NCBI GenBank assembly: GCA_026122225.1
Contig: JANEZZ010003055.1
Coordinates: 186,001-250,000 of the forward strand
Length of the DNA: 64,000 bases
Origin: Heloderma charlesbogerti
Lineage: Eukaryota; Chordata; Lepidosauria; Squamata; Helodermatidae
Reading direction: 5' to 3'
The translations under genes and the position numbers were made by a program. Positions 31,263 to 43,411 of the stretch are shown here, one piece after another. The notes beneath the pieces are model-generated. The model saw nothing but the letters and a program-made list of their open reading frames with translations, was not told the DNA's origin and ran no database searches. How positions within the stretch are numbered: position 1 is the stretch's first letter; each line of letters starts with the position of its first letter.

Positions 31263-31894
31263 TCTCTGGGATGCACAGAATGAAAATCAATAGACTTTCC
31301 CTCTTCAGACTTAAAGGAACAGAATATAAAACATCACTAGAATCTCCCAAATTTATCTTAGGAAACATTTTCCTTAACTTTTGGGCAGCCATGGCATATC
31401 CTGGCTACTCTTATCCCTAATGAAGTATCATATTGGAAACGGGAATACAATTCTTGGAGGCTGCTTTATTCTCCAGACAGTGTACAGAGGACCTGAAATG
31501 TATTTTCTGAACAACATGACCCCTTCACAGGCCATTGTGGTTTACTGGGTATAGATGCTCCTGTTCAAAGAGCCTTTCTTCATGTATCACACTGCAATCT
31601 GTTTTGCATCTCTGATCTCCTCCTGTGCCCCCACCCCACCCCCACCTGCCCCCTGTAAAAATGGCTGTGAAGTGTGCTGCTCCAACTTGGCATGTAGAAT
31701 TATGAAATGACCATGCTTACCAAATGTAATTCTGATCTCTCTGTCCTCAAGGCAGATATCATTGCAGGTTGCATTTTTCTCCTTCTGCTTAAAAATTGAT
31801 GAGGAACACCAGCTGGTTTTCCAACTTGAAAATTAAAAAAAAGGAGGAACGATGTTGTTTAGCATACACAGTAACTTAAAGAATGTACAAACAA
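29699..31894. other. Non-coding interval, partly AT-rich and possibly conserved
   Basis: No gene is seen. 29790-30140 is AT-rich with TTAATTAAAG and TTTAATAGCT-type homeodomain cores. (AT)n lies at 31221-31261. A pyrimidine tract lies at 30440-30470. Confidence 0.5.
31221..31261. repeat. (AT)n microsatellite
   Basis: About 20 AT units are seen. Confidence 0.95.
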
Positions 31895-31970
31895 ACAAAA
31901 AATAAGAAGAGTCATGCTGGAAGAGACCAAAGGCCTATGTAGCAAGCATTCTGTTCCCACAATGGCCGGT
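31895..31970 (-). mobile_element. CR1 LINE 3' tail fragment, antisense
   Basis: AAGAAGAGTCATGCTGGAAG, AGACCAAAGGCCTATGTAGC and AAGCATTCTGTTCCCACAAT match the inverted CR1 3' terminus, as also seen at 34495-34620. Confidence 0.7.
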
Positions 31971-32090
31971 CATGTCCTTATAGACAGCACACAAGCATGA
32001 CATGAACATGAAATTCGACCACAGGGGCTGCCAATTTCATCAGAGCGATGGCTCCGAGGAGGTGCGTGTGAGGGGGTTTCTATCTCTTTT

Positions 32091-32670
32091 AGGGATGGAT
32101 GAACTCGCTTGTGCCCACTGAGTGTGGGTGCTTGTAGAGTCCCTGATGCCACCTGCCCCCATGAGCTGGGCTGCACGGGCCCTGGAAGGCTCGGCGAGCA
32201 GTTTGGCAATGTCCTGCAGCTCTGCTCCTCGATGCGCACCACCATTTTTACACAAGATGGGGGCTCACATCAAGGCTCAGGCAGCTGCTGGGCTGTCCCC
32301 ACTGCCGCCACTGTGTGGGGTAGGGAGGAGAGGTGCTCCCTTCTTCTCCCCCCAGCCCTGCTACAGCAGCGGGAAGGGACAGGCTGGCTGTTTTATGTAA
32401 GTGTAAGAGACTTACGTGAAACAATCACCTGTCCCACACCACCACCACTGTATCAAGGAGGGAGGAGAGGAGAGATGCTCCCTTCTTTCCCTCTCGGTTA
32501 CAGGCAGTTTGCTGAGGGACTGGGTGCCAACACACTGGCCAGGCTCAGGCCGTGGAAAGTTGGGCAAGAGCTGGGGTTTGCGGACTGGCATCCAGGCGCC
32601 AAACCGGTGATTTCTTGCCAGCCTTCGAGCCCCAACTGGATGCCCACGCCAACCCTAAACCCTTTCTAGC
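32091..32670. mobile_element. Z-type GC-rich element, candidate
   Basis: It starts TAGGGATGGATGAACTCGCT, the same terminus type as the other hAT-like elements. The interior is GC-rich with inverted strings, for example TGTAAGTGTAAGAGACTTAC at 32396-32416 and mirrored GAGGAGAGGTGCTCCCTTCT/GAGGAGAGATGCTCCCTTCT blocks. The right boundary and target duplication are not clear. The segment near 52600-53065 read backwards begins similarly. Confidence 0.4.
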
Positions 32671-34344
32671 TGTGCCATTTCCCCAGTCAAGAACCCTTAT
32701 TCCCTCCCTGCCACTGTTGTGTGCCTTGCGTGGGGAAAGCACACACACACATGCATACACACACACCTAATTGTAGGAGTTGGTTAGCTAATGGTTCCTT
32801 TTAAAGCAAGTCATCTTGATTGCATGGTATTACAATAGATGTGTATAATCCCTCCTGCCTTCCATGTCACAATAAGAGGTTTTGATCCAGGATCTGTCTT
32901 CTGCAAGAGGAAAGGCTCTGCCCGATTTTGAGATATACCCCCTCACCGCCACACCACAGCTCATCCCATTCAGCAGGTTCCCCTGGCTCTCTATGTAGCA
33001 TTTTAAGAGGAATGGGGAAGTTCATTTCCACCAACACAGTTGATCCAACATAAATCTGGACCCAGCGTCTAGGGATTTATACAAGTAGTACATTTGTCTC
33101 CTGCACCTATGTCCTGGTCTAAATTGAGTCTTGGCTGTTTGCAAGAAAATGCAGGGAGGGACCAATGCAATGGAACAGTCAAGTTGGTAAGCAGATGGTC
33201 AAGCGCACAGGTTTCAGTCCAAGGAGGTTTAGGCTAAGGCAGGATTGGTGAAAATCCAGGCAGAGGCCAGAACACAGTCAATCAGTCAGTCAATGAGTAT
33301 CAGGCAGCAGCAGGAGTAGTCAAGGTAAGAAGCAAGAGGTCAAACACAGTAGAAGCAGGGTTGTTAGGCAGGCGAGAAGGTCAGTAAACAGAGCATCAAT
33401 CATAGGGCGTGATTCAGGAGGCAAGCTACACGGCAAAGGCTGGATGGACCAAGTTGTGTTCCAACACTGGCTGGGTTTCTAGTGAAGGTTTTTAAGCCCA
33501 AAGCCAGCTGGACCCCATCCAGAGGTAAGCAGCAACAATCAGAGCTCCCTTTCCAGAGCCTACTCCTGAGGAGTCCCTTTAACCTAAGGATACCTTTTCT
33601 GGAGGTGAGCACACCTTCACACAGGCAACGCTTGAGGTGATGACACCTGAGGGGATGATGCTCCTGAGGATCAGGGGGTGGCTCAGCCTCTGCCTCAGAG
33701 GCAGAGTCCCTTTCTCCTGCCAGGGATGGCCCAGCAGCCACTTCCCCCAGGGTTCAGGCTCCTGAGGCTCTGGTGGCAGTCCCTGGTCTGGGGTACCCTG
33801 GGCTTCTGGGGCCCCTATCTCCTCCTTTGAGGAGGACTCTTCCAGTCAGGGCATGACAACCTACTGGATTTCTTTGTCAAGATAGATACAATGAAACATG
33901 CTGTAATTCCATGTTTCCCTTGAGCACTCAGAGATCACCAGCTTTTCTACATGAGGCATTTGTTGTGCACTTGTCATTCCCTACTCACGGTAGTTTATGG
34001 GCTCTTTAGACAATGTCCTGACCTTCCAGTTTCACTTATGTTTGTAAACAGCACTTTCTGCAAGTTTTTTTTTAGAGCAGGGAAAATACAGTATTATTTC
34101 TGTATGGCAAAAGAAAGCGTATTTCCTCTTGTGTACTTATGCTATTCCACTATACCACACTGCCACCTAGAGGTTATGTTGTGGAAAGCAGGAAAGGAAA
34201 CATTCCTTACGCAGTGCTCAGATCTCAATTTTGCAATGAATCTGAAAGTAGATACAGTGGATTAACAGCCTTGTGTCGAAAAGCCCCACAATGATGTCAA
34301 GGGACTGGTGCAACACCCCTATGTTTGGGGATTTTTAGCTTAGA
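32671..34344. other. Non-coding interval, possibly an unclassified repeat at 33180-33860
   Basis: No gene is recognised. 33230-33400 is a purine-rich run of short related phrases (CAGGCAGAGG, AGTCAATCAGTCAGTCAATG, GGTCAAACACAGTAGAAG) typical of LTR or other dispersed repeats, and GGCATGACAACC ends the block near 33860. I could not assign a family. Confidence 0.4.
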
Positions 34345-34420
34345 AAAACAGTGAGTAGAGGGGACATGATAGATGTGTACAAAGTCATGCATTGTTCTGA
34401 TGAAACTGTCAGCCCCTGTG
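34345..34420 (+). mobile_element. CR1 fragment, sense
   Basis: AGTAGAGGGGACATGATAGA and TGTGTACAAAGTCATGCATT match the CR1 segment also present at 59900-59940. Confidence 0.6.
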
Positions 34421-34427
34421 CTGAATT

Positions 34428-34475
34428 TCATTATTATTATTATCATCATCATCATCACCATCATCATTATCATTT
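34428..34475. repeat. (ATT)n(ATC)n tract
   Basis: ATT units pass into ATC and ACC units. Confidence 0.9.
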
Positions 34476-34489
34476 AATGAAACTCATCA

Positions 34490-34625
34490 GAACATCAGAA
34501 TGTAAGAAGAGCCTTGCTGGATCAGACCAAGGGTCCCTCTAGTCCAGCATTGTGTTTACACAGTGGCCAACCAGCTGCCGACCAGGAAGGAACCCACAAG
34601 CAGGAGATGAGCACAACAGGCGATC
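34490..34625 (-). mobile_element. CR1 LINE 3' end, antisense
   Basis: GTAAGAAGAGCCTTGCTGGA, TCAGACCAAGGGTCCCTCTA, GTCCAGCATTGTGTTTACAC and AGTGGCCAACCAGCTGCC are the inverted 3' UTR of the CR1 group whose sense copy ends at about 60390. Confidence 0.85.
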
Positions 34626-36305
34626 CAGTCATGGATTTGCTGCGTAAATGTATAGGTTTGAGACTGAAAAATCAGCAAGGCCAGATTTGAGCTTCCTATG
34701 CACAGATAATGCTTTACCAATAAAATGTGCCAGCATTTGAATGTGTGCCTCAGGGAAGACCAAAGCTTCCCAAAGCCTGCACCTGGAAACACTGAGCCAC
34801 CTGGGCATGCATCCTGATTGCTTGAATGTATAGATGCCCAAGGCTGAGATCTGGTTTCAACTTTCAAGCCCCTTTGAAAGGGCCATTGAAAGCTCTCTGT
34901 GCCAATAACATTATTGGAATAAGCTCTGCATTCCTATCGGAGGAAAGAGAGGGCGAAAGCAAGTCCTTAACTGCCAGTGTTTATCCCTCTTATTTTCACT
35001 TCATTATATGCAGCTTCAAACGTAGACAGCATTCACCTGGGTCCATTAATGGAAAATAAAGGTCACGGCTGGAGGCACCAATTGCAGTTTTACCTCCTGC
35101 TTTTGCGTGCTTCGCATACGCGTGTGCTCCGTGTGTGTGTGTGTGTGTGTTCCAATCTATTTCATATTCTTTTTGTTCTGGTAAAAGCAATCAAAATAGG
35201 ACTGGCCTAGAGCACAGGGGAAGCATTCCTTTGATGAAACCATCCAGAAGAAGACAGGGAAACCTTGATTTCAGCCTCCTTTTCTAGATAGGGGATGAAC
35301 ATAGCCCCACAGCGAAGTGGTGCAGTAGTGCAGAACCCTGGGACCTGGGTAGCCACCTGGCTGACCCTCCTTGGGTCCCAAACCAGACCTGTGCAGTTCC
35401 CCAGATGGTCATGCACCCTTCTTCTGGCTCCACCCCCTTTCCCCCACTTTCTGTGGTTTGGTGGTTCCACAGCTTTTGTGCAGTCTCGCCCCGCCCCGCC
35501 CCGCCCCACCCCACCCCACTCTTTAAGTTTGAAATTCCTCTCCTGCGGTTTACTTAGTGGCAGTAGGAGCTTTAAGCTAAAATATGCTGATATTTTTGAC
35601 CCCTGCCCTTTTTCCTGTAGCCCTGCCCTCCACTGGAATGCACATCCCAAGAGCTTCTCTGAAACGGAATTCACCTTATAGGACCATCCTATACAGTGCT
35701 ACCTACAGATACAAAAAGAAGAAAAAAAATTTTTTCTTGTTCCTGATATTACTTTGCTTGTAAATTCTAGCTGCATGTAATTCTCCATGTCTAGATGGTA
35801 ATGCAGGTCAGATAGTTCCTGAAAGTAATGCAGTGCAGACAGACTAGTGCACTTAGGTGCATATTCCAATGCATATTCTGATGTCTATTCAGCCTCGTCA
35901 TCCTCCCCCATCAACTTAGCTCGCACAAGAGTGTGTGCATCCATTCACCACCTATTTCCCTCACAAAACTGAAAATAAATAGGCTGGACTCAGACATAAG
36001 GAAAGTTCAGAATAATTGTCTGCACTAGTAGAAGACCAATACACATGTTGGAATCCAATCTAGCAGATTGCCACCATTTTCTCACTACAGATATGTTTGG
36101 AATTTTCTGTTCAGGAGAGAGGTAAGGGTAAAAATAGGAAACAGTCTAGGGTGGAGGAAAGACAATAGGGCATGGGTGTCCTCAACCATTTTAGGGAGTC
36201 CCCTCAAGTCCTCCAGCGTTCCCACTCCAGTGACCCCTCAAGTCTCCCAGCCTCCACTGTCTCTGTATATGAGTGTATATGAGTCAGTCACCTGGTTTGC
36301 ATGAC
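34626..36305. other. Non-coding interval
   Basis: No gene is seen. It contains (GT)n at 35131-35150 and a CCCGC/CCCAC pentamer run at 35488-35518. Confidence 0.5.
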
Positions 36306-36400
36306 ATTTATTTATTTATTTTATTTCTATACCACCCAATGACCAAAGCTCTCTGGGCGGTTCACAAAAATTAAAACCAAACAGCACAGAATAAAACAAT
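36306..36400 (-). mobile_element. L2-type LINE 3' tail, antisense
   Basis: TTTATTTATTTATTTTATTT, CTATACCACCCAATGACCAA and AGCTCTCTGGGCGGTTCACA are the inverted terminal motif of the family seen at 16655-16740. Confidence 0.8.
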
Positions 36401-36764
36401 TTAAACTATATAGAACATCATTTAAATTTGACAATTTAACAATTTAAAATATATAGAACATCATATATGACATCAGCCCACTGTGGCTTAATTTACTTAC
36501 AGGGGTTGTCCCATTGTCCTGTGGCTTGTCTTGTTGTGCAAACCCAGGCAGCAGGGGTTTGAGGGTTGGACAACTCTCAAATAACCCTAAAACAAGCCAT
36601 TTGAGGTTTGTGTTCTTATCAACCCCCTACCACCCTGCCAGGCACCATGCAAACATGGTGCCTGCAGGCACCCAGCATGACATGACAGTAAATTAAGAAA
36701 TGGTGGGCTGCCATGTCTTGAGAAGTAGAGCACTCTATGTGTGTATGTGAGTGCATTGTGAGTG
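36401..36764. other. Non-coding interval
   Basis: No gene is seen. A 36-40-bp duplicated phrase (ACAATTTAAACTATATAGAA, then CATCAT) occurs at about 36396-36421 and again near 36440-36465. Confidence 0.5.
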
Positions 36765-36771
36765 AGTGAGT

Positions 36772-36824
<53 letters not shown>
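36765..36824. repeat. Compound (GAGT)(GT)n(GA)n microsatellite
   Basis: GAGT units, about ten GT units and about eleven GA units follow each other directly. Confidence 0.95.
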
Positions 36825-36828
<4 letters not shown>

Positions 36829-37075
36829 CACCAGTGTGGTGTAGTGGCAAGAGTGCTGGACTAGGAGATCCGGGTTCTAGTCCCCACTCAGCCATGGAAG
36901 CTCATTGGGTGACTTTGGGCCAGTCACAGACTCTCAGCCCAACCCACCTCACAGGGTTGTTGTTGTGAGGATAAAATGGGGAGGAGGTGGATAATGTAAG
37001 CCGCCTTGGGTTCCTTGCAAGAGGAAAAAAGGCGGGGTATAAATGCAATAAATAAATAATAAATAAATATATATG
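36829..37075 (+). mobile_element. tRNA-derived SINE, sense, near full length
   Basis: The head GTGTGGTGTAGTGGCAAGAG carries a box A. GATCCGGGTTCTAGTCCCCA carries a box B. The body has GTGACTTTGGGCCAGTCACA and CACCTCACAGGGTTGTTGTT. The 3' end GCCGCCTTGGGTTCCTTGCA, then AAGGCGGGGTATAAATGCAA, leads into an AATAAATA tail. It is the best preserved SINE of its type here. Antisense relatives lie at 28735-28949 and 50260-50527. Confidence 0.85.
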
Positions 37076-38293
37076 TGCATACACATGAAAACACATGTGT
37101 AGCCCCCAGCCAACACCATTTGAACCCTTTGAGGCCAGAAATAGTGTGCACTCTGCAACAGATGTAATAACCCTGTTGAGTTAGCGACAGCTGTGTGTCG
37201 GAAGCCTGAAATCAGTAGTCAAGGTTCAATACATTCCCCAGGTGTCTCTCTCTTCCATGCTAACTATCAGTTTATTTACGCATACTTGTCTGTTAACCAC
37301 AGAGCCCCTGATTAGTCTTCCAAATCATCATAGAGAAGTGGATACATGTCAAACAGTGCTTATCCACTTTTCTTTCCTCCGTGTGGGTCCTCGGGGGACT
37401 GCTCAGTTTACTTGGGGATGTAGTTCAGGGATCAATCTGTGTGCTTCTCAAATTGGCCAATCCCCATGATGGTTTCATCAAATTAAAATGACATCCGAAT
37501 GACAGCTGCAAATAAATGAATGAGATCACTGTAACACTATGGGGTACTTTACCCACAGCTTTAATAAGACGTGGTAAATATGATGTCTGAGACATGCCTT
37601 GGGGCGGAGCCCAGAGCTAACCAAAAGTCACAGTTGCATCAAATGTATCTGATAGCCAGCAGGTCTGATATGTTTGTTTTTCAAACCACTGTTGTGGTTT
37701 GGATTGTTTTTTTCCCCCCTCTTTCCCAAAGTCTTGCTAGAGGCAATATGCTCTGGTTGGGGTTTGCATGCTGAATTCATCCCCCTCACTAATTTATTTA
37801 TGATACTTAAAACCAAAAACCAGGATCAGCTAAATAAGCAGATAGAGTTTAACAGCTTTCTGGACCCTGGAGGTGATAAAAGCCACTCCAGACTAAACTC
37901 TTATTCCTCTAGGCCATAATGACCTGCAAAGCAACTGTATTTTATATCCTGACCCTGTTTAATTTATCCTATTAAAGACTGTCACTCAACAGACAACCTC
38001 GTAGCTCTGTGGGTGTTTAGATTTGGATTTTTAATGTCACTATTTCCTCTTTGGTTGTGTATCCAGTGCCTGAAAGGGAGACTCCTGAATAGGGTTCAGC
38101 AAAAATTTTCCACATGTGAGGACTTTCTGCACAGTGTCTAGCTTATACGTTGAATGGGACATGGAGTCTGATCCTATGCATGGTTACTTAGTCCAGTTGG
38201 ACTAACTCCAAAGTAAGTGTGCCTGTGTTTATGACCTTGGTCATGATTCACTGCAATCTCACTAGTTTGAGTAAGACTTATCCTTGACTAACA
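37076..38293. other. Non-coding interval
   Basis: No gene or mobile element is recognised. It is unique-looking. Confidence 0.5.
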
Positions 38294-38580
38294 TAGGGAT
38301 GTGCAAATCAGCAGGACTTGAATTCACCAAAGTTCTCCAGATTCCATCTTGAAGCTGGTTCCAACTTGAGTCTGTATCAAATTGCAAGCTGTTTTTTTTC
38401 CTCTCCTCATGAAAATCCATGCATATTTTCCCAAATATTTTCAATTGTGCACATCTTTGAAATGTATGCATTTTCTCCCATTGATTAAAGCATATTTGTG
38501 TGCATTTCTCAAAAGTATTCATTCCAGTATGGGAGGTACAGTACAGATTGGGCAAATTTGTGGTCAAAAATGAATGGATA
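38294..38580. mobile_element. X-type hAT-like MITE, right end unclear
   Basis: It starts TAGGGATGTGCAAATCAGCA, then CACCAAAGTTCTCCAGATTC and TGAAAATCCATGCATATTTT. The same order occurs in the copy at 40059-40453. I could not define the right end or a target duplication. Confidence 0.6.
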
Positions 38581-39320
38581 CAAATGTCTTATATGTACCT
38601 ATCATCCTCTGGCTGTTAACCAGCACAGGGTGTTGTGTTGGCAGCCTGGGCTAGTGACTCCCAGTCCCACTACAACATCCATTCTTGCAGGCGAGCAGTA
38701 TAGTGCTGGTAAGGCTAGATAGCAGCATTGTGACTTAGTTTTGTCTAATGTGAAGTTTTGAGGCACATTTGGAGGTTCATCCTTGTGACAGATATCTGAG
38801 CAAATCTGAAGGCAAAAGATTTTCAGGAAGAGCAAGGAAATGCTTCAGGGGAGTTGTGCAAACTGTAGCTTGAGCTGTTGTAAGAGATCCATCTGCTCTT
38901 AATTCCCCCCCCCCCGGTTTTTGCTGCTCAAGCCAAGATCAACCAATATCAAATTTATACTTCTAAATGAATAACCTCTATCTTTTTCTGTGCCTGTTCT
39001 CAAATGCATCCAAATTGCAAATGAGATTGAAAGTATTTTGCCTTGAGGCCTCCTCTGCTGGTAATTAATAAGGCCAGTGATGAACGACACTAACTAATTG
39101 TGTTGATGACTGTGAACGTGAATTACTACTACTATTACAATTATGGGGAGCTATTATTATTATTACTGCAGCAAATCACTGATACTGTTATTGTCTCTCT
39201 AAAGTACAGGGGTGGAAATCTGGTCATGGGAGAGAGGGGCCTGGCCCAAGAGGGTACCCATCTGGGAACATGAGGTGCTCACCATAGCCTGCTCATAGAG
39301 CTAGACTAAAATTAATCATA
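38581..39320. other. Non-coding interval
   Basis: No gene is seen. It contains an oligo-C run at 38906 and ATT-rich sequence at 39120-39170. Confidence 0.5.
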
Positions 39321-39328
39321 TCAGGATG

Positions 39329-39749
39329 TCCGTACGTAGTATAGACTGTGAAAAACCTGCTCTGTCTCTGTTTTTTGGATTGTCAGGTGCCGTTTGTTCC
39401 ATCGTCCACTCACAGACAGATGCAAATGTAGCTTTCTTCTGTCATGTGGAAAAATGTGCAAACAAGTAAGAATTTCATAGCAATTTATATAATTTACTTT
39501 AGTATGTAACATTTAGCATATTGTTCCCCATTCCACTCAGCTTTTCCTCAGCAGAAACGTGCACATTTTCCTACAAAGAAATATGTGTACATTTCAGGAA
39601 ACTTTTTTTTTAAAAAAAAAAATCTGAAAGTCCACAGACTCCTAGCGGCCGGGGGGGGTGGGGGCAGCACTCCTTGGCAGGTTTTGCAGGTTGGAGTCTT
39701 AGAAATCCGAACTGATTTTAGTCTGTCTCGGATTTCTCCAGCATCCCTA
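39329..39749. mobile_element. Y3: Y-type hAT-like MITE
   Basis: The right end GATTTCTCCAGCATCCCTA is followed by TCAGGATG (39750-39757), and TCAGGATG also stands at the left edge (39321-39328). The first bases of the left terminus seem lost, which microhomology between the GGATG in the duplication and in the terminus could explain. The interior matches copy Y2 read backwards. Confidence 0.6.
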
Positions 39750-40058
39750 TCAGGATGTAATTTAGTGCTGCTGGATTGAGCATTTGAGAAAAGGCAAGAA
39801 AGATATCTAAGGTGCAATCCTATGCATGTTTAGACAGAAACAATCTAGTTTACAGGAGGGGGGGGATTTAGTTTATTTCAAAAACTAAAGGTGCAATCCT
39901 GTGGTTCCTGGGAGGACATGTCAAGAGCCAAAGGATATTTGTGAACCTCCCTCTCCGTGGAAGGTAGCAAAAGTGAATTTCTGGAGGACTGAGAAAATTT
40001 ATTTTCTGTTGCTCCAGAGAGTAGGAACCAACACATTCAAATTATAAGACAAGGGAGG

Positions 40059-40453
40059 TAGGGATGTTCGAATCAGCCAAACTTGAGCTCACCAAAGTTC
40101 TCTGAATTCTATCTTGAAGTTCGTTCTCACTTGAGTGCATATCAGATTGTGAGCTGTGCTTTTTTGTTTCTTGTCGCACGAAAATCTGTCTGTATTTCCA
40201 AATGTACAGATCAATTATGTTCATGTTCGAAACATAGGCATTTTTGAAAAGTACACATTTTTGAAACATACTCATTTTGAAATGGACGCTTGCTGTCAAA
40301 CACTTTTTTTTGGTCCACGAATCACATTGCAAGCTTGGCAATGTACAGACTTTAACTGCAGATTGCATCTGAGTCCATGTTCAGTCCAGAAGGTGTGAAC
40401 TGGGTAAAATCCTGATCATGAAGGAACTGAAATTAATTTCTCACACGTCCCTG
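40059..40453. mobile_element. X-type hAT-like MITE
   Basis: It starts TAGGGATGTTCGAATCAGCC and ends near CTCACACGTCCCTG. The interior resembles 38294-38580 and 50701-51170. No convincing target duplication remains. Confidence 0.6.
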
Positions 40454-40464
40454 ATTTTGAGTAA

Positions 40465-40665
40465 ACTTTCAGAAGAGCTGTTCAACAGTGGGACAGACTG
40501 CCTTAAAAGTTGGTGGCATCTCCTACATTTGAGTGTTTAAGTTTTTAAACAGAGGCTATCTGAACACCTATTAGGGATGCTGTAGCAGTGGGTTTGATGC
40601 ATTGGTGGGTTGGGCTAGATGACCTTTGGGAGACCTCCCTACTCTGTGATTCTATAATCCCTCAT
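40465..40665 (+). mobile_element. CR1 LINE 3' fragment, sense
   Basis: GTGGGACAGACTGCCTTAAA, TTTAAACAGAGGCTATCTGA, GGGTTGGGCTAGATGACCTT and CTACTCTGTGATTCTATAAT are in CR1 3' UTR order. Confidence 0.75.
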
Positions 40666-40991
40666 CTACAGTTCAGTTGGTGCCTCAACTGCATATGACA
40701 TAACAGGCAGGGTACTATGATGGTGCCCTCATCTTTATGTGCATTCATTTACAGCGTGGGTGGACAACTTTGGTGGTTTGGGGGCTCATTGCCTCCACCC
40801 CAGAATGCATCATGCACAACCTCATTGCCAGATGGCTACCCTGCCTTCAGAAGTGGCAGCATGGAGAGAATCATAAAAATTCTGCTGGAAAACAAGGCAC
40901 ATGGGTGTGTAACTTGTTTGCCTGCAGAATCCCACTCCACCTCCTGCCAAGCAGATTCTACTAGGAAACAAGGCGCAAACTCCCCACACAC
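40666..40991. other. Non-coding interval
   Basis: No gene is recognised. Confidence 0.5.
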
Positions 40992-40999
40992 CCCATTTC

Positions 41000-41600
41000 T
41001 CGGGATGTACAAAACACTTACTTGGCTCCATTCCAGGGCATCCGTGGTGGGGGGGAGGTGCTCCGTCCCACCCCCCGGAATCCTCCCCAGCCAGCTCTGC
41101 TCCATGGTGGCTCCGTGGATCTGCCAGCCGGGGCCAGTCGCAGCCGGAATTCTGGCTGCTGCCGGGCTGCTGCAGCCGCAAATGGCAGCCACTATGCCGG
41201 CCGCCATTTGCGTGGCTGCCAAGCCGTGATAGGCTACGTAAATACTTACATAGCCTATTACGGCAAAGAGCAGGGGCTCAAATGGCATAGCAGCCACCAT
41301 TTGCGCCCCTGATCTTTGCCGTGATAGGCTACATAAGTATTTACGAAGCCTATCATGAAGAAAGGCAGCCACGCAAATGGCGGCCACTACAACAGCTGCC
41401 ATTTGAGGCTGCAGCAGCCCGGCAGCAGCTGGGAGACCAGCCGCCACCGCATCCGGAGCCACCGCATCTGCTGCCAGGTACGCTCCGTCCCGAGGGGATT
41501 CCATGGGGCAGGGAGGCCGTTCCGCCACGGATTCCAGGGGTCCGGATTCTTAAGACTCTGGCCTCATTGGAGTCGGTGGCAGAATTCTCTGACATCCCTA
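41000..41600 (-). mobile_element. H4: hAT-like palindromic transposon, short inverted copy
   Basis: The 601-bp element runs from TCGGGATGTACAAAACACTT to GAATTCTCTGACATCCCTA. The 8-bp duplication CCCATTTC is exact (40992-40999 and 41601-41608). Two hairpins remain (41226-41261 and 41320-41355), so an internal deletion relative to the ~840-bp copies is likely. The left donor-like motif is ACTTACTT. The right one is degraded to AGGTACG near 41477. It is non-coding. Confidence 0.87.
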
Positions 41601-41608
41601 CCCATTTC

Positions 41609-41971
41609 CCAGCAGAATCATCAATTCCACAGAATAAAACAGGGCACACATTCATACACCCTGTTGCACTGCAGAATCATGTTCCTGCCCAGCCTGCCAA
41701 ACTGCAGAATTGTTGGTAATGTCATGTGGTGGCATGGTGGCAGCAGCCCTGCCACTGGCAAGGGACCCAGCAGGGCCACAAAAAACATCATGGGGGCAAC
41801 AGGCTGTCCATGGTGCTGTGTGTTGCCCACCCCTGATTTACATGTTTATGTGCTAGAGCCAATATTCATCCACTCCCCACTCAGACATTTAACTTCTGGG
41901 ATTGTCCGAAGGGAGAACGGAGCCTGAAGACTGCTCTAGGAACTCAAAACACTTTAAAAAGGCATTCTCAC
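41609..41971. other. Non-coding interval
   Basis: No gene is recognised. Confidence 0.5.
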
Positions 41972-42424
41972 TAGGGAGGTATGAGAAATTCATTTCAGTT
42001 CATTTTTTAATCAAGATTTACCCAGTTTGCACCTTCCGGCTTGGACACGAAATCGAATGCAACCTGCACTTCAAGTCTGTACATTTCTGACCATGCAATG
42101 TGATTTCTGGACCCAAACAAATGTTTTTGACAGCATGCCTATATTGGAAAAATGCACATGAAAAATACGGACTTTTGAAAAATGCGCCCAAAGACACTTT
42201 AATCAATAGGAGATGAATGTGTACATTTCAAAGATGAGCTCAATTGACATGTACATTTGGAAGAATATGCACAAAAATACGCACATACGTTCATGTGAAA
42301 AACAAAAACAAAAAATGAAACAAAAAACCTCACAACCCGATATGGATTGAAGGCAGAACGAGCTTTGAGATGGTGTTTGGAGAACTTCCAGTGAGCTTGG
42401 GTTTTGCTGATTTGCACATTCTTA
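41972..42424. mobile_element. X2: X-type hAT-like MITE
   Basis: It starts TAGGGAGGTATGAGAAATTC and ends GCTGATTTGCACATTCTTA. The flanking octamers ATTCTCAC and ATCTTCAT match at 5 of 8 positions and all three differences are transitions, so a decayed target duplication is plausible. It is the closest relative of X1. Confidence 0.6.
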
Positions 42425-42432
42425 ATCTTCAT

Positions 42433-43249
42433 CATCTCCCTACAAAGGGACAAAATGGGAATAGTGATTTATTGGGGACAGGTTCAAGAAAATGGAGGAC
42501 AGCCACAGTATACTATATGTCGGATCGGGAACCCTGCCTCTTGCACAATGACAAATTGCATGAAGAATTTACCATTAAAACTTTGCATGCCTAGGCTGTG
42601 TTCAGACCTACAGCTGAATGCATGTAAGTCAGACTCATAAGTGGAGACAGCATATGTGACCTTCATTTCCCCCATCCTCCAGTGAGTGAAAAGGGCTAAG
42701 GTTGCAGAGGCAGATATGCAAGTCTGAACTGCTGTTCTCTCGCTTTAATGCCTTGCTGACCTTCAATATGTCATAACAAGAACAACTGAACAACCTGGCC
42801 TTTCTGAACATCACCACCCTACCAGGAAAAAAGTGTCCAAGAGAGCTTTCTCTCTCTCATTACTTCACCCCAACAAAATTACAGAGCCATAGCTCTGGCT
42901 ACAAGTCTTTCTTCCATCTCAAGGAAGAAAGAGCTTAACAGGGAGCATAAATTCCCTTCATAAAAGGAAGAGGCCTCCTTTGGCCCTTGAACAGTGACCC
43001 TCTCAGTGTGCCAACAAACACTGATAACTTGACAGATGTTGAAATCCAGCATTTGTTTTTATGATAAACATATAATTTGTGCTGAAAAATGCCCTTGTGA
43101 GACACTGTTTTCTGGGTAAAATGATGAGAATTAGTATGGTTTCGTAGGTCAAGTGAAAGCTTGCCACTTTCTAGATTTCTTTGTATAAAATAGAATTATA
43201 TTCAGATCGTATTCTTGGGTCTCCCATCAAGACAAGCAGGCTGTCTTTT
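42433..43249. other. Non-coding interval
   Basis: No gene or clear element is seen. Confidence 0.5.
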
Positions 43250-43375
43250 GTTAAGCCTCTCAGCAATTCTCCAGGGTTTCAGACAGGAGTCATTCCCAGC
43301 CCTACCCCGGGATTGAACTTGTGACCTTCTGCATGCACAGCATGGGCTCTCTCACTGAGCTATGGTCCTTTCCAA
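43250..43375 (-). mobile_element. tRNA-derived SINE, antisense, partial
   Basis: CTCCAGGGTTTCAGACAGGA, CCCCGGGATTGAACTTGTGA (inverted box B), CTTCTGCATGCACAGCATGG and TCACTGAGCTATGGTCC are in antisense order. Confidence 0.75.
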
Positions 43376-43411
43376 AATCAGGACATAGGAAGTTGCCTTT
43401 GTTGTTGTTGT

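Noticed and set aside
35295..35681. Open frames across the CCCGC pentamer run
   Set aside because: Both strands are open because of the simple repeat, with no supporting features.
36829..37075. Functional tRNA genes at box A/box B matches, also at 10829-11025
   Set aside because: The matches lie in SINE bodies with A-rich tails, and no complete cloverleaf is apparent.
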